A DNA stretch of 60,799 bases from Bacillota bacterium (GTDB lineage Bacteria; Bacillota; Clostridia; Clostridiales; Clostridiaceae): contig JAUZPI010000019.1 of NCBI GenBank assembly GCA_030706015.1, positions 1 to 60,799 on the forward strand, in the 5' to 3' direction. The stretch's first letter is position 1, and every line of letters begins with the position of its first letter. The notes below the pieces were generated by a model that was given only the letters and a program-made list of their open reading frames with translations, had not been told where the DNA came from and searched no databases. Shown piece after piece: positions 18,342 to 26,614 of this stretch. The position numbers and the translations under genes were made by a program.

Positions 18342-18650
18342 TCAATTTCTTGTCTTATATAATTCAATTATTTCTGCTGCTAAATCTCTAACCGTCATTG
18401 CTGTCATTAGATGGTCTTGAGAATGAATGAGCAGCATATCTAAAGGAATTGTTTCTCCTCGTACATCATTTCTAATTAATCTAATTTGATATTTATGAGC
18501 TTTTGTCAGTTCCTCAGAAGCTTCCTTTAGCAATTCCTCTGACCTTTGAAAATTGCCTTTCTTTGCCTCTCGTATAGCTTCCATAGAACACGATTTTCCA
18601 TTGCCTGCATATAATATTATATCAAAAGCTATATTTTTTACTTCATCCAT
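18342..18650 (-). CDS. PTS lactose/cellobiose-family EIIA component
   Basis: 102-aa all-helical EIIA of the Lac family. The phosphorylation site is H76 in LLIHSQDHLMT, and the YAGNGKSCSMEAIREAKKG start is typical. It takes phosphate from HPr and passes it to EIIB (20031-20336). Last gene of the IIB-IIC-IIA operon, 21 nt after IIC. Confidence 0.95.
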   Translation of the reverse strand: MDEVKNIAFDIILYAGNGKSCSMEAIREAKKGNFQRSEELLKEASEELTKAHKYQIRLIRNDVRGETIPLDMLLIHSQDHLMTAMTVRDLAAEIIELYKTRN

Positions 18651-18671
18651 ATTTTAAAACCTCCATCATAA

Positions 18672-20003
18672 TTATGTACTAATTTCTCTTGTTTCCACTG
18701 CAGCTTTTAATTCAATTTCTGTCTTATGATACTTTCTATCGATAATAATTATAAATGGTAACCAAATTATCAAAACTATACTCAGATTTACTATCTGAAG
18801 TATTCCACCAGCTACAGAATTTGTTGCTAATATACCACTAAAAAATATTGGTACCGTCCGAGGAACATCTACTCCTACCGGTGGTGGTACTAAACCTATA
18901 TACATCACAAAGTATGTAAAACCGGTGATTATAATTGGAGCAGTAATCCAAGGTATTAATAATATAGGATTTAGAACAATGGGAAGCCCAAATATCACTG
19001 GTTCATTAACATTAAATATCCCTGGTGGTCCAGCAAGCTTAGCTAACTCTTTTAACTGCTTACTCCTTGCAAATATGAGTATTCCTATAATTACTGCCAT
19101 AGTCATACCAGTTCCACCCATACCTACAGTAAAGGTGTCAATAAACTGCTTAGTTATGATATGCGGCAAATGCTTTTCACCAGCCTGGTAGGCTTGAAAA
19201 TTTTCTAGTGACAAGGTTCTCCAAATAGGATCAAGAACAGAATTCATTACAATCTGACCGTGTAAACCAAAGAACCAAAATAATTGCGTAAAGAAAATTG
19301 CTATTAAAGTGGCAACAATACCTGACCCTAAGAGCAGCAATGGTCTTTGAATAATTTCATATATAAAATCGTGAATATTTCCCCAAGGAGTTACAGAAAA
19401 TATTATTCTTAAAATAAGAAAAAATGATAAAGTTATAGTTGCTGGAATCAAAGAACTAAAAGATTTTGACACTGCAGTAGGAACACCTTCTGGCATCTTT
19501 ATTGTCCAATTCTTCTCTATTACCTTCCTGTATATTTCTGTTGCTATAATTGCTGCAATTATTCCTGCAAACATTCCCTTAGCTCCAAGTCTGTCAAGTA
19601 ATATTACTCCATTCACTGCCTCTCTTGAAGTCTTTCCATACTGCAGTACGCTTGGAGTCAATAGCAGAAAAGATGAAACTGCCACAGCAGCTCCATATAT
19701 TGCTTCAACTTTATAGTATCTGCAAAGGCTATAGCTCATACCAAATACGACAAACAAAGTCATAATTGACATAGTTGCATTTGGTGCTGCACCAAGCCAA
19801 TATTTTAATTTGGTAATGGAACCAGTTCCAAATAACCTATCCAGATATGGCAAGTTAGATATAACTACAAAAATCGAACCGAACATTATCAGTGGTAATG
19901 ATAGCATAAAAGCATCTCTCAAAGCAGTCAGGTATCTATTATTATTTAATTTATCTGCTATAGGTATAAGATGTTTATCAAGAAAGTCCATTATAGCATT
20001 CAT
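18672..20003 (-). CDS. PTS lactose/cellobiose-family EIIC permease
   Basis: A 443-aa membrane permease of the Lac/Cel family: about ten hydrophobic segments, the N-terminal MNAIMDFLDKHLIPIADKLN, and the NVNEPVIFGLPIVLNP substrate-site motif near 340-355. It takes up and phosphorylates a beta-glucoside or related disaccharide together with EIIA and EIIB. A GTG at 20015 is in frame, but the GAGGTGG site is correctly spaced for ATG 20003. Separated by 27 nt from IIB. The sugar is not predictable; the PfkB neighbour suggests the product is further phosphorylated or the substrate is not a plain beta-glucoside. Confidence 0.94.
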   Translation of the reverse strand: MNAIMDFLDKHLIPIADKLNNNRYLTALRDAFMLSLPLIMFGSIFVVISNLPYLDRLFGTGSITKLKYWLGAAPNATMSIMTLFVVFGMSYSLCRYYKVEAIYGAAVAVSSFLLLTPSVLQYGKTSREAVNGVILLDRLGAKGMFAGIIAAIIATEIYRKVIEKNWTIKMPEGVPTAVSKSFSSLIPATITLSFFLILRIIFSVTPWGNIHDFIYEIIQRPLLLLGSGIVATLIAIFFTQLFWFFGLHGQIVMNSVLDPIWRTLSLENFQAYQAGEKHLPHIITKQFIDTFTVGMGGTGMTMAVIIGILIFARSKQLKELAKLAGPPGIFNVNEPVIFGLPIVLNPILLIPWITAPIIITGFTYFVMYIGLVPPPVGVDVPRTVPIFFSGILATNSVAGGILQIVNLSIVLIIWLPFIIIIDRKYHKTEIELKAAVETREIST

Positions 20004-20030
20004 TATTTTAACCACCTCAGCTTTGTTAAT

Positions 20031-20336
20031 TTACTCTTCAAACATGGAAATTGCAGTATTTAATATAGCATTGCCGTCACATCTTCCAAAATCCATAGGC
20101 CTTATAACATCTATTTTAATACCTAATTCATTAGCTTTAAGTTCTAGTTTGGATTTTAGAAATCTCATTTGTGGTCCTATTAATAATACATCTGCTTCTG
20201 CCATTTCCTGTTCAGCAGCATCTTGAGCTACTGCCCATATTTTACATTGGATTGCCTTTGCTTTAGCAGCTTCCTCCATTTTTTTTACTATCAAACTTGT
20301 GGACATACCTGATGAACATACTAGTAAAATATTCAA
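20031..20336 (-). CDS. PTS lactose/cellobiose-family EIIB component
   Basis: 101-aa EIIB with the phospho-cysteine C7 in the N-terminal loop ILLVCSSGMSTSL and the usual alpha/beta fold (DVLLIGPQMRFL). It takes phosphate from EIIA and passes it to the sugar in EIIC. First gene of the operon; starts with TTG at 20336, 9 nt after AGGAGG. Confidence 0.94.
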   Translation of the reverse strand: MNILLVCSSGMSTSLIVKKMEEAAKAKAIQCKIWAVAQDAAEQEMAEADVLLIGPQMRFLKSKLELKANELGIKIDVIRPMDFGRCDGNAILNTAISMFEE

Positions 20337-20371
20337 GACAAAATACCTCCTGCTGCTTTAGAAATTTTATA

Positions 20372-20417
20372 GAATAAAAAAATATAGGGAAAAACATAAT
20401 CTTACCCTATATTTTTT
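20372..20417 (-). promoter_or_regulatory. Terminator-like hairpin in the PTS operon leader
   Basis: On the minus strand a 13-bp AT-rich stem (AAAAATATAGGG type; 20417-20405 with 20389-20377) is followed by a T-run. It lies about 40 nt before the EIIB ribosome binding site, inside the leader. This is the place of an attenuator, for example one controlled by a BglG/LicT-type antiterminator, although no such gene is in the window. Confidence 0.5.
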
Positions 20418-20482
20418 GATATTATTTTATACTTATTATATTGTTTCTATACATGTTGGTTATATTATAATATTTTTACATA

Positions 20483-20568
20483 TAAATGATACTGCTAGTT
20501 ACTATATACCCCACATCAGTTAGCGAATGAACGCTCGACCTAAGGTGGAGAAGGACGCATATCTCTTA
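20483..20568. repeat. Structured intergenic repeat, copy D (diverged)
   Basis: Contains ACCCCACATC, GTTAGCGAATGAACGC and the imperfect stem CTCGACC-TAA-GGTGGAG. It resembles copies A-C in order and spacing of the blocks but is more diverged. Confidence 0.5.
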
Positions 20569-20656
20569 ATAAACAGTAATAACATTAGGAACAATTAACC
20601 CCATAGAAGTTAATGAATGGAAGCACGACCTGAGGTCAGGTGAGGATATTTGTGTA
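20569..20656. repeat. Structured intergenic repeat, copy E (diverged)
   Basis: Contains CATTAG, ACCCCATA, GTTAATGAATGGAAGC and the stem GACC-TGA-GGTC, then GGATATTTGTG. Tandem to copy D with a 90-bp period. It lies between the pfkB terminator and the PTS leader. Confidence 0.55.
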
Positions 20657-20663
20657 TTTGTGT

Positions 20664-20693
20664 ACAAAAAAAGAGGACGAATATAGTCCTCTT
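20664..20693 (-). terminator. Terminator of the PfkB gene
   Basis: Perfect 8-bp stem AAGAGGAC/GTCCTCTT (20671-20678 with 20686-20693) followed by TTTTTTGTAC on the minus strand. Confidence 0.85.
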
Positions 20694-20704
20694 GTTCTCA
20701 TACA

Positions 20705-21604
20705 TTACAGTTTTTCACTATAATGTTTTATATATTCTTGATATAATACTTCCTCATTTAATCCCTCATACACAAGTTCTTCTGAGGTTATGCATAACCC
20801 AGCTGTAATTGTGCCAAATTTTAAACACTGAAGTATAGAATAACCTAAGCTATGTGCAAATAAGAATCCTGAAAAGAAATTATCGCCAGCTCCGTTTGTA
20901 TCTTTTCTCTCATAACTATTAGCTATAGGAAGATGATACCATGCTCCATCATCCGCAAGAGCAGATACTCCATTTTTACCATGAGTGCATACCACTAGTT
21001 TTTTTCCTTTTGCAATAATATCCTGCATAGTAGTTTTATAGTCCTCTAAGCAATCAGAGCTCATAAAAATATAGTCCGCTGCTTCTAAGAAATCCTGATG
21101 ATACGAATTAACACCGTCATAATCATGTAAATCGCACCATATTTCTTGATTATGTTTCTTAATTAAAGGAATATAGTTCCTACAATAATTTATTATATTT
21201 AAAACTACATAGTCACTATGTTCAATATAAGATTCCATTTCATTGTAATCGACCTTTGGGTCAAAGGTACCTGGATTTGTATATATTGATATTCTTCCAC
21301 CTTCATCATTCATTAGATTTACATGACGTTCAGTTCCCAGTGGGTCTATATCATATAGAAAATTTATTCTGCTATTACTTAGCTTGTTCTTTATCTTTTC
21401 TCCATAAATATCGTTACCTATTATTCCATGGAAGGTTACATCCATACCTAACTTTTCAAAACATAAAGCTTTAGCTGCACCAGTTGACCCTATAGTCTCA
21501 TGACTTCTATTGCTGTGTATAGTGGCTGGTTTGGGTTCCGGAAATTTATCCAAGTGAATAATTGTATCAAAAGTAATTCCTCCAAGTACCAATATCTTTC
21601 TCAT
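20705..21604 (-). CDS. PfkB-family carbohydrate kinase
   Basis: 299-aa ribokinase-fold sugar kinase. The first PfkB signature is loosely present (GSTGAAKALCFEKLG, about 39-53). The second is clear: DTNGAGDNFFSG (235-246) with catalytic base D241 and the anion hole GAGD. The substrate could be fructose-1-P, tagatose-6-P, ribose or another sugar; nothing fixes it. It lies upstream of the PTS operon but has its own promoter and terminator. The start has GGAGAGGA upstream. Confidence 0.9.
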   Translation of the reverse strand: MRKILVLGGITFDTIIHLDKFPEPKPATIHSNRSHETIGSTGAAKALCFEKLGMDVTFHGIIGNDIYGEKIKNKLSNSRINFLYDIDPLGTERHVNLMNDEGGRISIYTNPGTFDPKVDYNEMESYIEHSDYVVLNIINYCRNYIPLIKKHNQEIWCDLHDYDGVNSYHQDFLEAADYIFMSSDCLEDYKTTMQDIIAKGKKLVVCTHGKNGVSALADDGAWYHLPIANSYERKDTNGAGDNFFSGFLFAHSLGYSILQCLKFGTITAGLCITSEELVYEGLNEEVLYQEYIKHYSEKL

Positions 21605-21758
21605 AATTATCCTCTCCTTAAATCCTTACTTCTCATTTTTTTCACAAAGGCTTAATAGGTTTTCATCAGTGAATCTGCTATTTCTTCTAAACGCCATTTT
21701 AATAGAGATTTAACATCCATCTAACCACAACCTCTACATTTAATATTTATCTAATTTG

Positions 21759-21787
21759 AGTATATATAATAGATACATCAAAGTCAA
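21759..21787 (-). promoter_or_regulatory. Sigma-A-type promoter of the PfkB gene
   Basis: On the minus strand: -35 TTGACT (21787-21782), 17-nt spacer, -10 TATACT (21764-21759). Confidence 0.75.
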
Positions 21788-21839
21788 TATTTCTTTATAA
21801 ACGTTTGTCCAATATTTTTTATGATTGTCTTAAATGTAA

Positions 21840-21869
21840 TTGACATAATCATAAACAACAACGTATAAT
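21840..21869 (+). promoter_or_regulatory. Sigma-A-type promoter of the ArsR-type regulator
   Basis: Consensus -35 TTGACA (21840-21845), 18-nt spacer, consensus -10 TATAAT (21864-21869). Confidence 0.8.
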
Positions 21870-21872
21870 CTT

Positions 21873-21890
21873 ATTAGAAATTTATCTAAT
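21873..21890. promoter_or_regulatory. Candidate operator of the ArsR-type regulator
   Basis: Inverted repeat ATTAGA-N6-TCTAAT just downstream of the plus promoter. The decamer TTTATCTAAT within it (21881-21890) recurs at 21746-21755, at the start site of the divergent pfkB promoter. One regulator could thus repress both genes. Binding is inference. Confidence 0.45.
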
Positions 21891-21931
21891 ATTAAGTTAT
21901 TTATTATTTTACAATACTATTGGAGGTTCAT

Positions 21932-22996
21932 ATGCTTGATTATAAAAATATAAATTTCAAAGTACATATGCCAATGGAGTTTTTGTACTCCTTATTTGCT
22001 TCTGGAACGGAAAAACTATTTTATGAAATGATTCGTGAATTTGAGCTGGAACCAAACAAAAAGATTGTTACATATATTGCCGAAATGAAAAAAGGATTGT
22101 CTCGCTTTATGCATCAGGAATTAGACTATTTCTTTGATTTAAGCGGTCTTGGATATATTTTTTATAAAATCATTTTAAATCATCCAGAATTAGACAACAT
22201 AGAACAGCTTTTAAATATATTGAAGAACCTTAATCCCAATGAATTAGTTCTCTACGTAATTGAAAGTGTATGCAAAAACAACATTCCTAATGAGGATAGA
22301 GAGGATTACAAACTGCTTAAATATGACACTGATAGGATGTTAGCTTTAATCAATATGACAAGCTTTCAAGACCCTCAGAGGAAGCTTAGAGTTATAGAAG
22401 CATTGCAAAACCCAGAAGAAATACAGCAGAGATTTCATTTTTTATTGTCACAATTTTATATTAAGAGTTTCAAACCTATTGAGAGAGAGATTTTAGATAT
22501 ACTTACTGAGGAAAAAAACAACTATGTAGATTTATTTAAAGCTAATCAAAAGCTGTTTTTGGAGCAGTACCTAAGCCTAGATTCCTTTGATTGTAATACA
22601 AACCTAATTATTCATCTAAGTTTTTTTAAATATGTAAGCTGGCACAGTTACTCTTTATTTAAGCCTGAATTACCTGATTGGTTCATATTAGGCATTTATT
22701 CAAATTTATTATTTGAAAAGAATCTTTCAGCAGAGAAATTGTCCTATTTTTTTAAATCACTATCAGATCCAAATAGAATAGAGATTATTAAACTCTTAGC
22801 TGAACGTCCTTGGTTTGGTCAAGAACTGGCTGAAAAATTAAATATCACACCAGCTACAATATCCTATCACATGGGGTTTCTACAACAAATTGGTGCAGTA
22901 ACCTTTAAGAGAGCCGATAATCGCTCCTATTACTCTCTTAATATCACCAAACTATTAAAACCCATGACTGAATTTGTTGAATTCTTTAAAAATTAG
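21932..22996 (+). CDS. ArsR-family HTH regulator with long N-terminal domain
   Basis: 354 aa. The C-terminal 90 residues are an ArsR winged helix: SLSDPNRIEIIKLLAERPWFGQELAEKL, then the recognition helix TPATISYHMGFLQQIG and a wing with YYSLN. The N-terminal 260 residues are a helical, Phe/Leu-rich domain of the DUF5937-like kind found on large ArsR proteins, probably the ligand sensor; no metal-binding Cys pair is seen, so it is unlikely to be a metal sensor. A TTG at 21920 is in frame, but GGAGG lies 5 nt before ATG 21932. It is divergent from pfkB and is the likely local regulator. Confidence 0.85.
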   Translation: MLDYKNINFKVHMPMEFLYSLFASGTEKLFYEMIREFELEPNKKIVTYIAEMKKGLSRFMHQELDYFFDLSGLGYIFYKIILNHPELDNIEQLLNILKNLNPNELVLYVIESVCKNNIPNEDREDYKLLKYDTDRMLALINMTSFQDPQRKLRVIEALQNPEEIQQRFHFLLSQFYIKSFKPIEREILDILTEEKNNYVDLFKANQKLFLEQYLSLDSFDCNTNLIIHLSFFKYVSWHSYSLFKPELPDWFILGIYSNLLFEKNLSAEKLSYFFKSLSDPNRIEIIKLLAERPWFGQELAEKLNITPATISYHMGFLQQIGAVTFKRADNRSYYSLNITKLLKPMTEFVEFFKN

Positions 22997-23017
22997 TAAG
23001 TAACTTTACATAAACTA

Positions 23018-23064
23018 AAACGAACCATGTCTCTTTTGTCAGATGACATAGTTCGTTCTTTTTA
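23018..23064 (+). terminator. Terminator of the ArsR-type gene
   Basis: Stem AACGAAC...GTTCGTT with an inner ATGTC/GACAT pair (23019-23058) and one mismatch, followed by CTTTTTATTT. Confidence 0.8.
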
Positions 23065-23078
23065 TTTATAGAAATTTA

Positions 23079-24098
23079 CTACTTGCTTCTTTCATATTGA
23101 ACAGGCCAAGCAATATCCTCTCCAAGCTCCTTAGCTGCTTTTAAAGGCCAGTATGGATTTCTTAAGAGTTCTCTACCAAGATAAACCAAATCTGCTCTCT
23201 CGTTTTGAATTATTTCTTCTGCCATGGCAGGCTCCACAATTAACCCACCAGCTATAGTATAAAGACCGGTAATTTTCTTTATAGTTTCTGAAAATTTCAC
23301 CTGATAGCCTGGATAAACATTTATCTTTGCTGGTACTACTGCCCCAGAGCTTACATTTATAATATCTATACCTTCATCCTTTACAGAATTAAGCATATTA
23401 GCAACATCTACATCTCTATTACCTGCTTCAATATAGTCTTCTGCTGAAACTCTTACAATAAGAGGCTTCTCCATTGGCCATACCTCTCTTACCGCTTTTA
23501 CCACTTCTTTTAAAAATCTTGCTCTATTCTCTAAGCTTCCACCATATTCATCAGCTCTTTGATTAGATAATGGTGATAAAAATTCATTAATTAAATAACC
23601 ATGTGCAGCATGAATTTCTATAGCATCGAAGTCTGCCTTTTTTGCTCTCACAGCCGCATTTTTAAATAAGGTTATCACATTATCTATATCATCCTTTGTC
23701 ATTAAACGTGGTGTAGGTGAATTTTCATCAAAGGCTATAGCACTTGGTGCTATAATATCTGCCTCTTTAACTTCACACTTTCTTCCGGCATGATTTAACT
23801 GTATAGCAATTTTGGCGCCGTGCTTCTTTACCTCAGTAACTACTCTGCTTAACCCATCAATATGAGAATCTTCCCATATTCCAAGATCTTTATCTGAAAT
23901 CCGTCCAGCGGGGTCAATACCAGCAGCCTCTACAATTATTAATCCTGTTCCGCCTATTGCTCTTGTGCTATAGTGCACAAAATGCCACAATCTACTATGT
24001 CCATCTTCCCCAGAGCTATACATACACATTGGCGGCATTACTATTCTATTCCTTAACTCCATATCCTTGATTTCTATTGTTGAAAATAACTTTGGCAT
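23079..24098 (-). CDS. Old yellow enzyme family NAD(P)H:flavin oxidoreductase (YqjM-like)
   Basis: 339-aa TIM-barrel FMN enzyme. The N-terminal LFSTIEIKDMELRNRIVMPPMCMYSS contains the Cys of YqjM-type enzymes (MCMYS). The motif HAAHGYLINEFLSPLSNQRADEYGGS (about 172-197, cited from H-AAHGYL to YGGS) holds the substrate-binding His pair and FMN-binding residues; DLVYLGRELLRNPYWP closes the barrel. These enzymes reduce activated C=C bonds or nitro groups with NADPH. An upstream GTG (24107) would be only 2 nt from GGGAGA; ATG 24098 has better spacing and matches family N-termini. Transcribed alone. Confidence 0.92.
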   Translation of the reverse strand: MPKLFSTIEIKDMELRNRIVMPPMCMYSSGEDGHSRLWHFVHYSTRAIGGTGLIIVEAAGIDPAGRISDKDLGIWEDSHIDGLSRVVTEVKKHGAKIAIQLNHAGRKCEVKEADIIAPSAIAFDENSPTPRLMTKDDIDNVITLFKNAAVRAKKADFDAIEIHAAHGYLINEFLSPLSNQRADEYGGSLENRARFLKEVVKAVREVWPMEKPLIVRVSAEDYIEAGNRDVDVANMLNSVKDEGIDIINVSSGAVVPAKINVYPGYQVKFSETIKKITGLYTIAGGLIVEPAMAEEIIQNERADLVYLGRELLRNPYWPLKAAKELGEDIAWPVQYERSK

Positions 24099-24162
24099 TC
24101 CTATCACTCTCCCGATTTCATCTATAGCTGCTCATACCAAACTTAACCTATATATAAATTAC

Positions 24163-24921
24163 TTATTTTAAATCCCAAGTCATACTATTATCAGCGATTA
24201 TCTTTGGAGATAGCCATTTATTATGGATAAAGTCATAATAGTATGTAACAGTAGCTGATCCTTCTCCAAAATTGGATTTATTCCCCAAACTGCTATCCGA
24301 TGCCTTATTAAACTTAATCTTTACATTCAATGTATATGTTCCATATTCATTATCATATTTTGAATTTATTATTTCTAAATTTTTAATATCTCCACTTGCA
24401 AAGTTAATATACTTGCTTTCATCTTGATTTATCATAGTTACTTTACCTGATTGAAGATCCTGCATAACCTTGTCTACGGTTAAGTTTAACTTTGGTATCT
24501 TCACATGATCGCCAGTGTTCTTTACAGTGTCCACGATATCTTTATCGGAAGTTACAGTTTGTAGTTTCCAGCTATTATCATAGTACCTGTACATTAATAC
24601 TAATTCTGGAGATATTTTGTGAGAATACAAATCAGACTTTGCTGACAAAGGATATATATCAATTTTACTATCTTCAATATCTACAGTCTCATACTCAATT
24701 GTATTATCATTACCTAATTTTGAGTCCTTTACCTTCACCTTTACCTTATCTGATATCTTCCAAGTTTGTACTCCAATAGCTTGATCATTGTGTACATTTA
24801 ACTCTCTTCCTACCAGATCCTTTTGAATTTGATCCTCTTTAACATTAGAACCTGATGAACAGCCAACTAGACTAAGCATTAACAAAATTGGAACTCCTGT
24901 AATTCTAATAATCTTTTTCAC
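24163..24921 (-). CDS. Lipoprotein of unknown function
   Basis: About 252 aa. A lysine-rich start (VKKIIRI), a short hydrophobic helix and the lipobox LVGC (Cys near residue 21) predict a lipid-anchored extracellular protein. The mature part is rich in Lys, Asp and beta-strand-like segments (KVKVKVKDSK; TYTLNVKIKFNKA; SATVTYYYDF) and has no Cys after the lipobox. No family recognised. GTG at 24921 is chosen over GTG 24930 because GAGGTG is 6 nt upstream of it. Confidence 0.75.
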   Translation of the reverse strand: MKKIIRITGVPILLMLSLVGCSSGSNVKEDQIQKDLVGRELNVHNDQAIGVQTWKISDKVKVKVKDSKLGNDNTIEYETVDIEDSKIDIYPLSAKSDLYSHKISPELVLMYRYYDNSWKLQTVTSDKDIVDTVKNTGDHVKIPKLNLTVDKVMQDLQSGKVTMINQDESKYINFASGDIKNLEIINSKYDNEYGTYTLNVKIKFNKASDSSLGNKSNFGEGSATVTYYYDFIHNKWLSPKIIADNSMTWDLK

Positions 24922-25136
24922 TCGAATCACCTCAAAATATAATTAATTATTTAAATATTATCATAAATCTATTAACACTATCAATTGCTCGGAAAACCTT
25001 ATTGAAATATTTCATCAAAAGCTTGATACTTATTTTTACATATAAGTATCAATAATACTGAATATCCACCGATATATAATATTATATGGACATGTTGACA
25101 TAGCTGTAAATATAATACAAGGGAGGTATTATAATA

Positions 25137-26567
25137 ATGATTTTTAATCCTTTAACTAACACTATTACTTTTTTTAGACAAGGAGAAACAGGATTTTTTA
25201 AGAGCCATACTGTTGGTTCTAAAAGTATAGCCAACACCCCACTTACACTTAAACTAGTAGATAACCTATCTTCAACCAATCAATCCCAGTTATCAAAATT
25301 AAGTTTTGGCTATTCCTTAAATGATTCTGTATCGGGCTTAGTCCTAAATAGTCTATCTATGAAGACCCAATTACTTTCAAGTGCTTCTGAGGATAGAAAA
25401 ATAAGTCTTGAAGAATCTATGAGAAAAAACTATGAAGCTGCGATTAATGAATCAACAGCTGAAATAACCACTGATTTTGATAGATTTTTTAATGGTACCC
25501 AAAACTCAATTTCTTCAGTAGATGACTTTAGCGATGTTATAAAAACAGAAAAAACTAATTTTAACAAAGAAACTTTTCAGCAATACTTAACAGGTATATT
25601 TAACTCAGCTATGAATTTAGCTGAAAATAATAATATTATTGAGACAAGCAGCGATATGGAAGAAGCCAAAAATAAACTTAGTGACTTGCTTGCAAAGCAG
25701 TTTGATTCACAGGGAGATAGTTTTGAAAAAATGAGCTATAAAGACATATCTGGATTATATACAGGTATACAGCTTTATAATTCAGATATGCTTAATGATA
25801 ACACTCTTTCTTTTCCAGTTAAAAATGGAATAATAAAGGCTATTACTGAAAAGTATATATCAAACTCTGATGTTTCTTCAAGTATGAAGGATATTTATTT
25901 ATCTAATGTTAACAATTTACTAGAGCGAAAAAATGTTGGGTATTTAATGAATAAAATAGGACAAAATCTAAATTCTGAATACGTAAAGAATATTGATGAC
26001 CTCTTTAAGCTTCTTCGCATTTATAATAAATTAGAAGATAAACCTATACGAAAAAGCAACATTATTATTGTATATAATCCACTACTTAAGTATAGTCCCT
26101 TTAGTAAAACAAAGTTTCATAGTGAAAAAAATACTTCTAGTAAAGGTCAGCTTGATGATTATAAAAAAGATCTGTTGGAGCAAATCGACTCTTTAAAGAA
26201 CAGCATTAAAGAAAATAAAGCCATCTCCAATGAATTTAACGATCATCCTCAGGAATTCCGAAAGTCTGATTATTTTAAACAGGAGTACGTTAAAGAAGAG
26301 GCACTATTTAACGAAACCTATGATTTTTTTAAAAATAGCGATACATTAAGTGATGGTGAAAAGAAAGAAAAATTGTTAGTCTTAGAAAAGAATAATGTAG
26401 ATTACAAAAAAGATGATAAACTAAATGGATATAGTTCAAATTATTTGCCAGTAATAAACTCTCTGTCAGACTTTTTACCTACCTGGAACGAATTTTCCAA
26501 GAACATGGTGAACGGAGAGAAAATGCTTATAAAGACTAATACTTATTATCTAGATACATCTGTATAA
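25137..26567 (+). CDS. Cys-free hypothetical protein, 476 aa
   Basis: Not recognised. No signal peptide or membrane helix. The N-terminal 60 residues are Ser/Thr/Asn-rich and look disordered (NPLTNTITFF...NTPLTLKLVDNLSSTNQSQL); the rest is predicted largely helical with coiled-coil segments around 335-365 (LDDYKKDLLEQIDSLKNSIK) and near 415. I see no cysteine in the whole protein and only one Trp, a composition common among flagellar/secreted or surface proteins exported without a classical signal. AGGGAGGT precedes the ATG. It is divergent from the lipoprotein gene and convergent with the HAD gene, sharing a terminator. Confidence 0.75.
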   Translation: MIFNPLTNTITFFRQGETGFFKSHTVGSKSIANTPLTLKLVDNLSSTNQSQLSKLSFGYSLNDSVSGLVLNSLSMKTQLLSSASEDRKISLEESMRKNYEAAINESTAEITTDFDRFFNGTQNSISSVDDFSDVIKTEKTNFNKETFQQYLTGIFNSAMNLAENNNIIETSSDMEEAKNKLSDLLAKQFDSQGDSFEKMSYKDISGLYTGIQLYNSDMLNDNTLSFPVKNGIIKAITEKYISNSDVSSSMKDIYLSNVNNLLERKNVGYLMNKIGQNLNSEYVKNIDDLFKLLRIYNKLEDKPIRKSNIIIVYNPLLKYSPFSKTKFHSEKNTSSKGQLDDYKKDLLEQIDSLKNSIKENKAISNEFNDHPQEFRKSDYFKQEYVKEEALFNETYDFFKNSDTLSDGEKKEKLLVLEKNNVDYKKDDKLNGYSSNYLPVINSLSDFLPTWNEFSKNMVNGEKMLIKTNTYYLDTSV

Positions 26568-26569
26568 TA

Positions 26570-26608
26570 TAAAAAATAGGTGCAATTTAATAAACTTGCA
26601 CCTATTTC
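26570..26608 (-). terminator. Terminator between convergent genes
   Basis: 12-bp perfect stem (26574-26585 with 26596-26607). A minus-strand T-run (TTTTTTATA) follows for the HAD gene; the plus-strand side (TTTCTC) is weaker, so it may serve both genes. Confidence 0.82.
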
Positions 26609-26614
26609 TCACTC

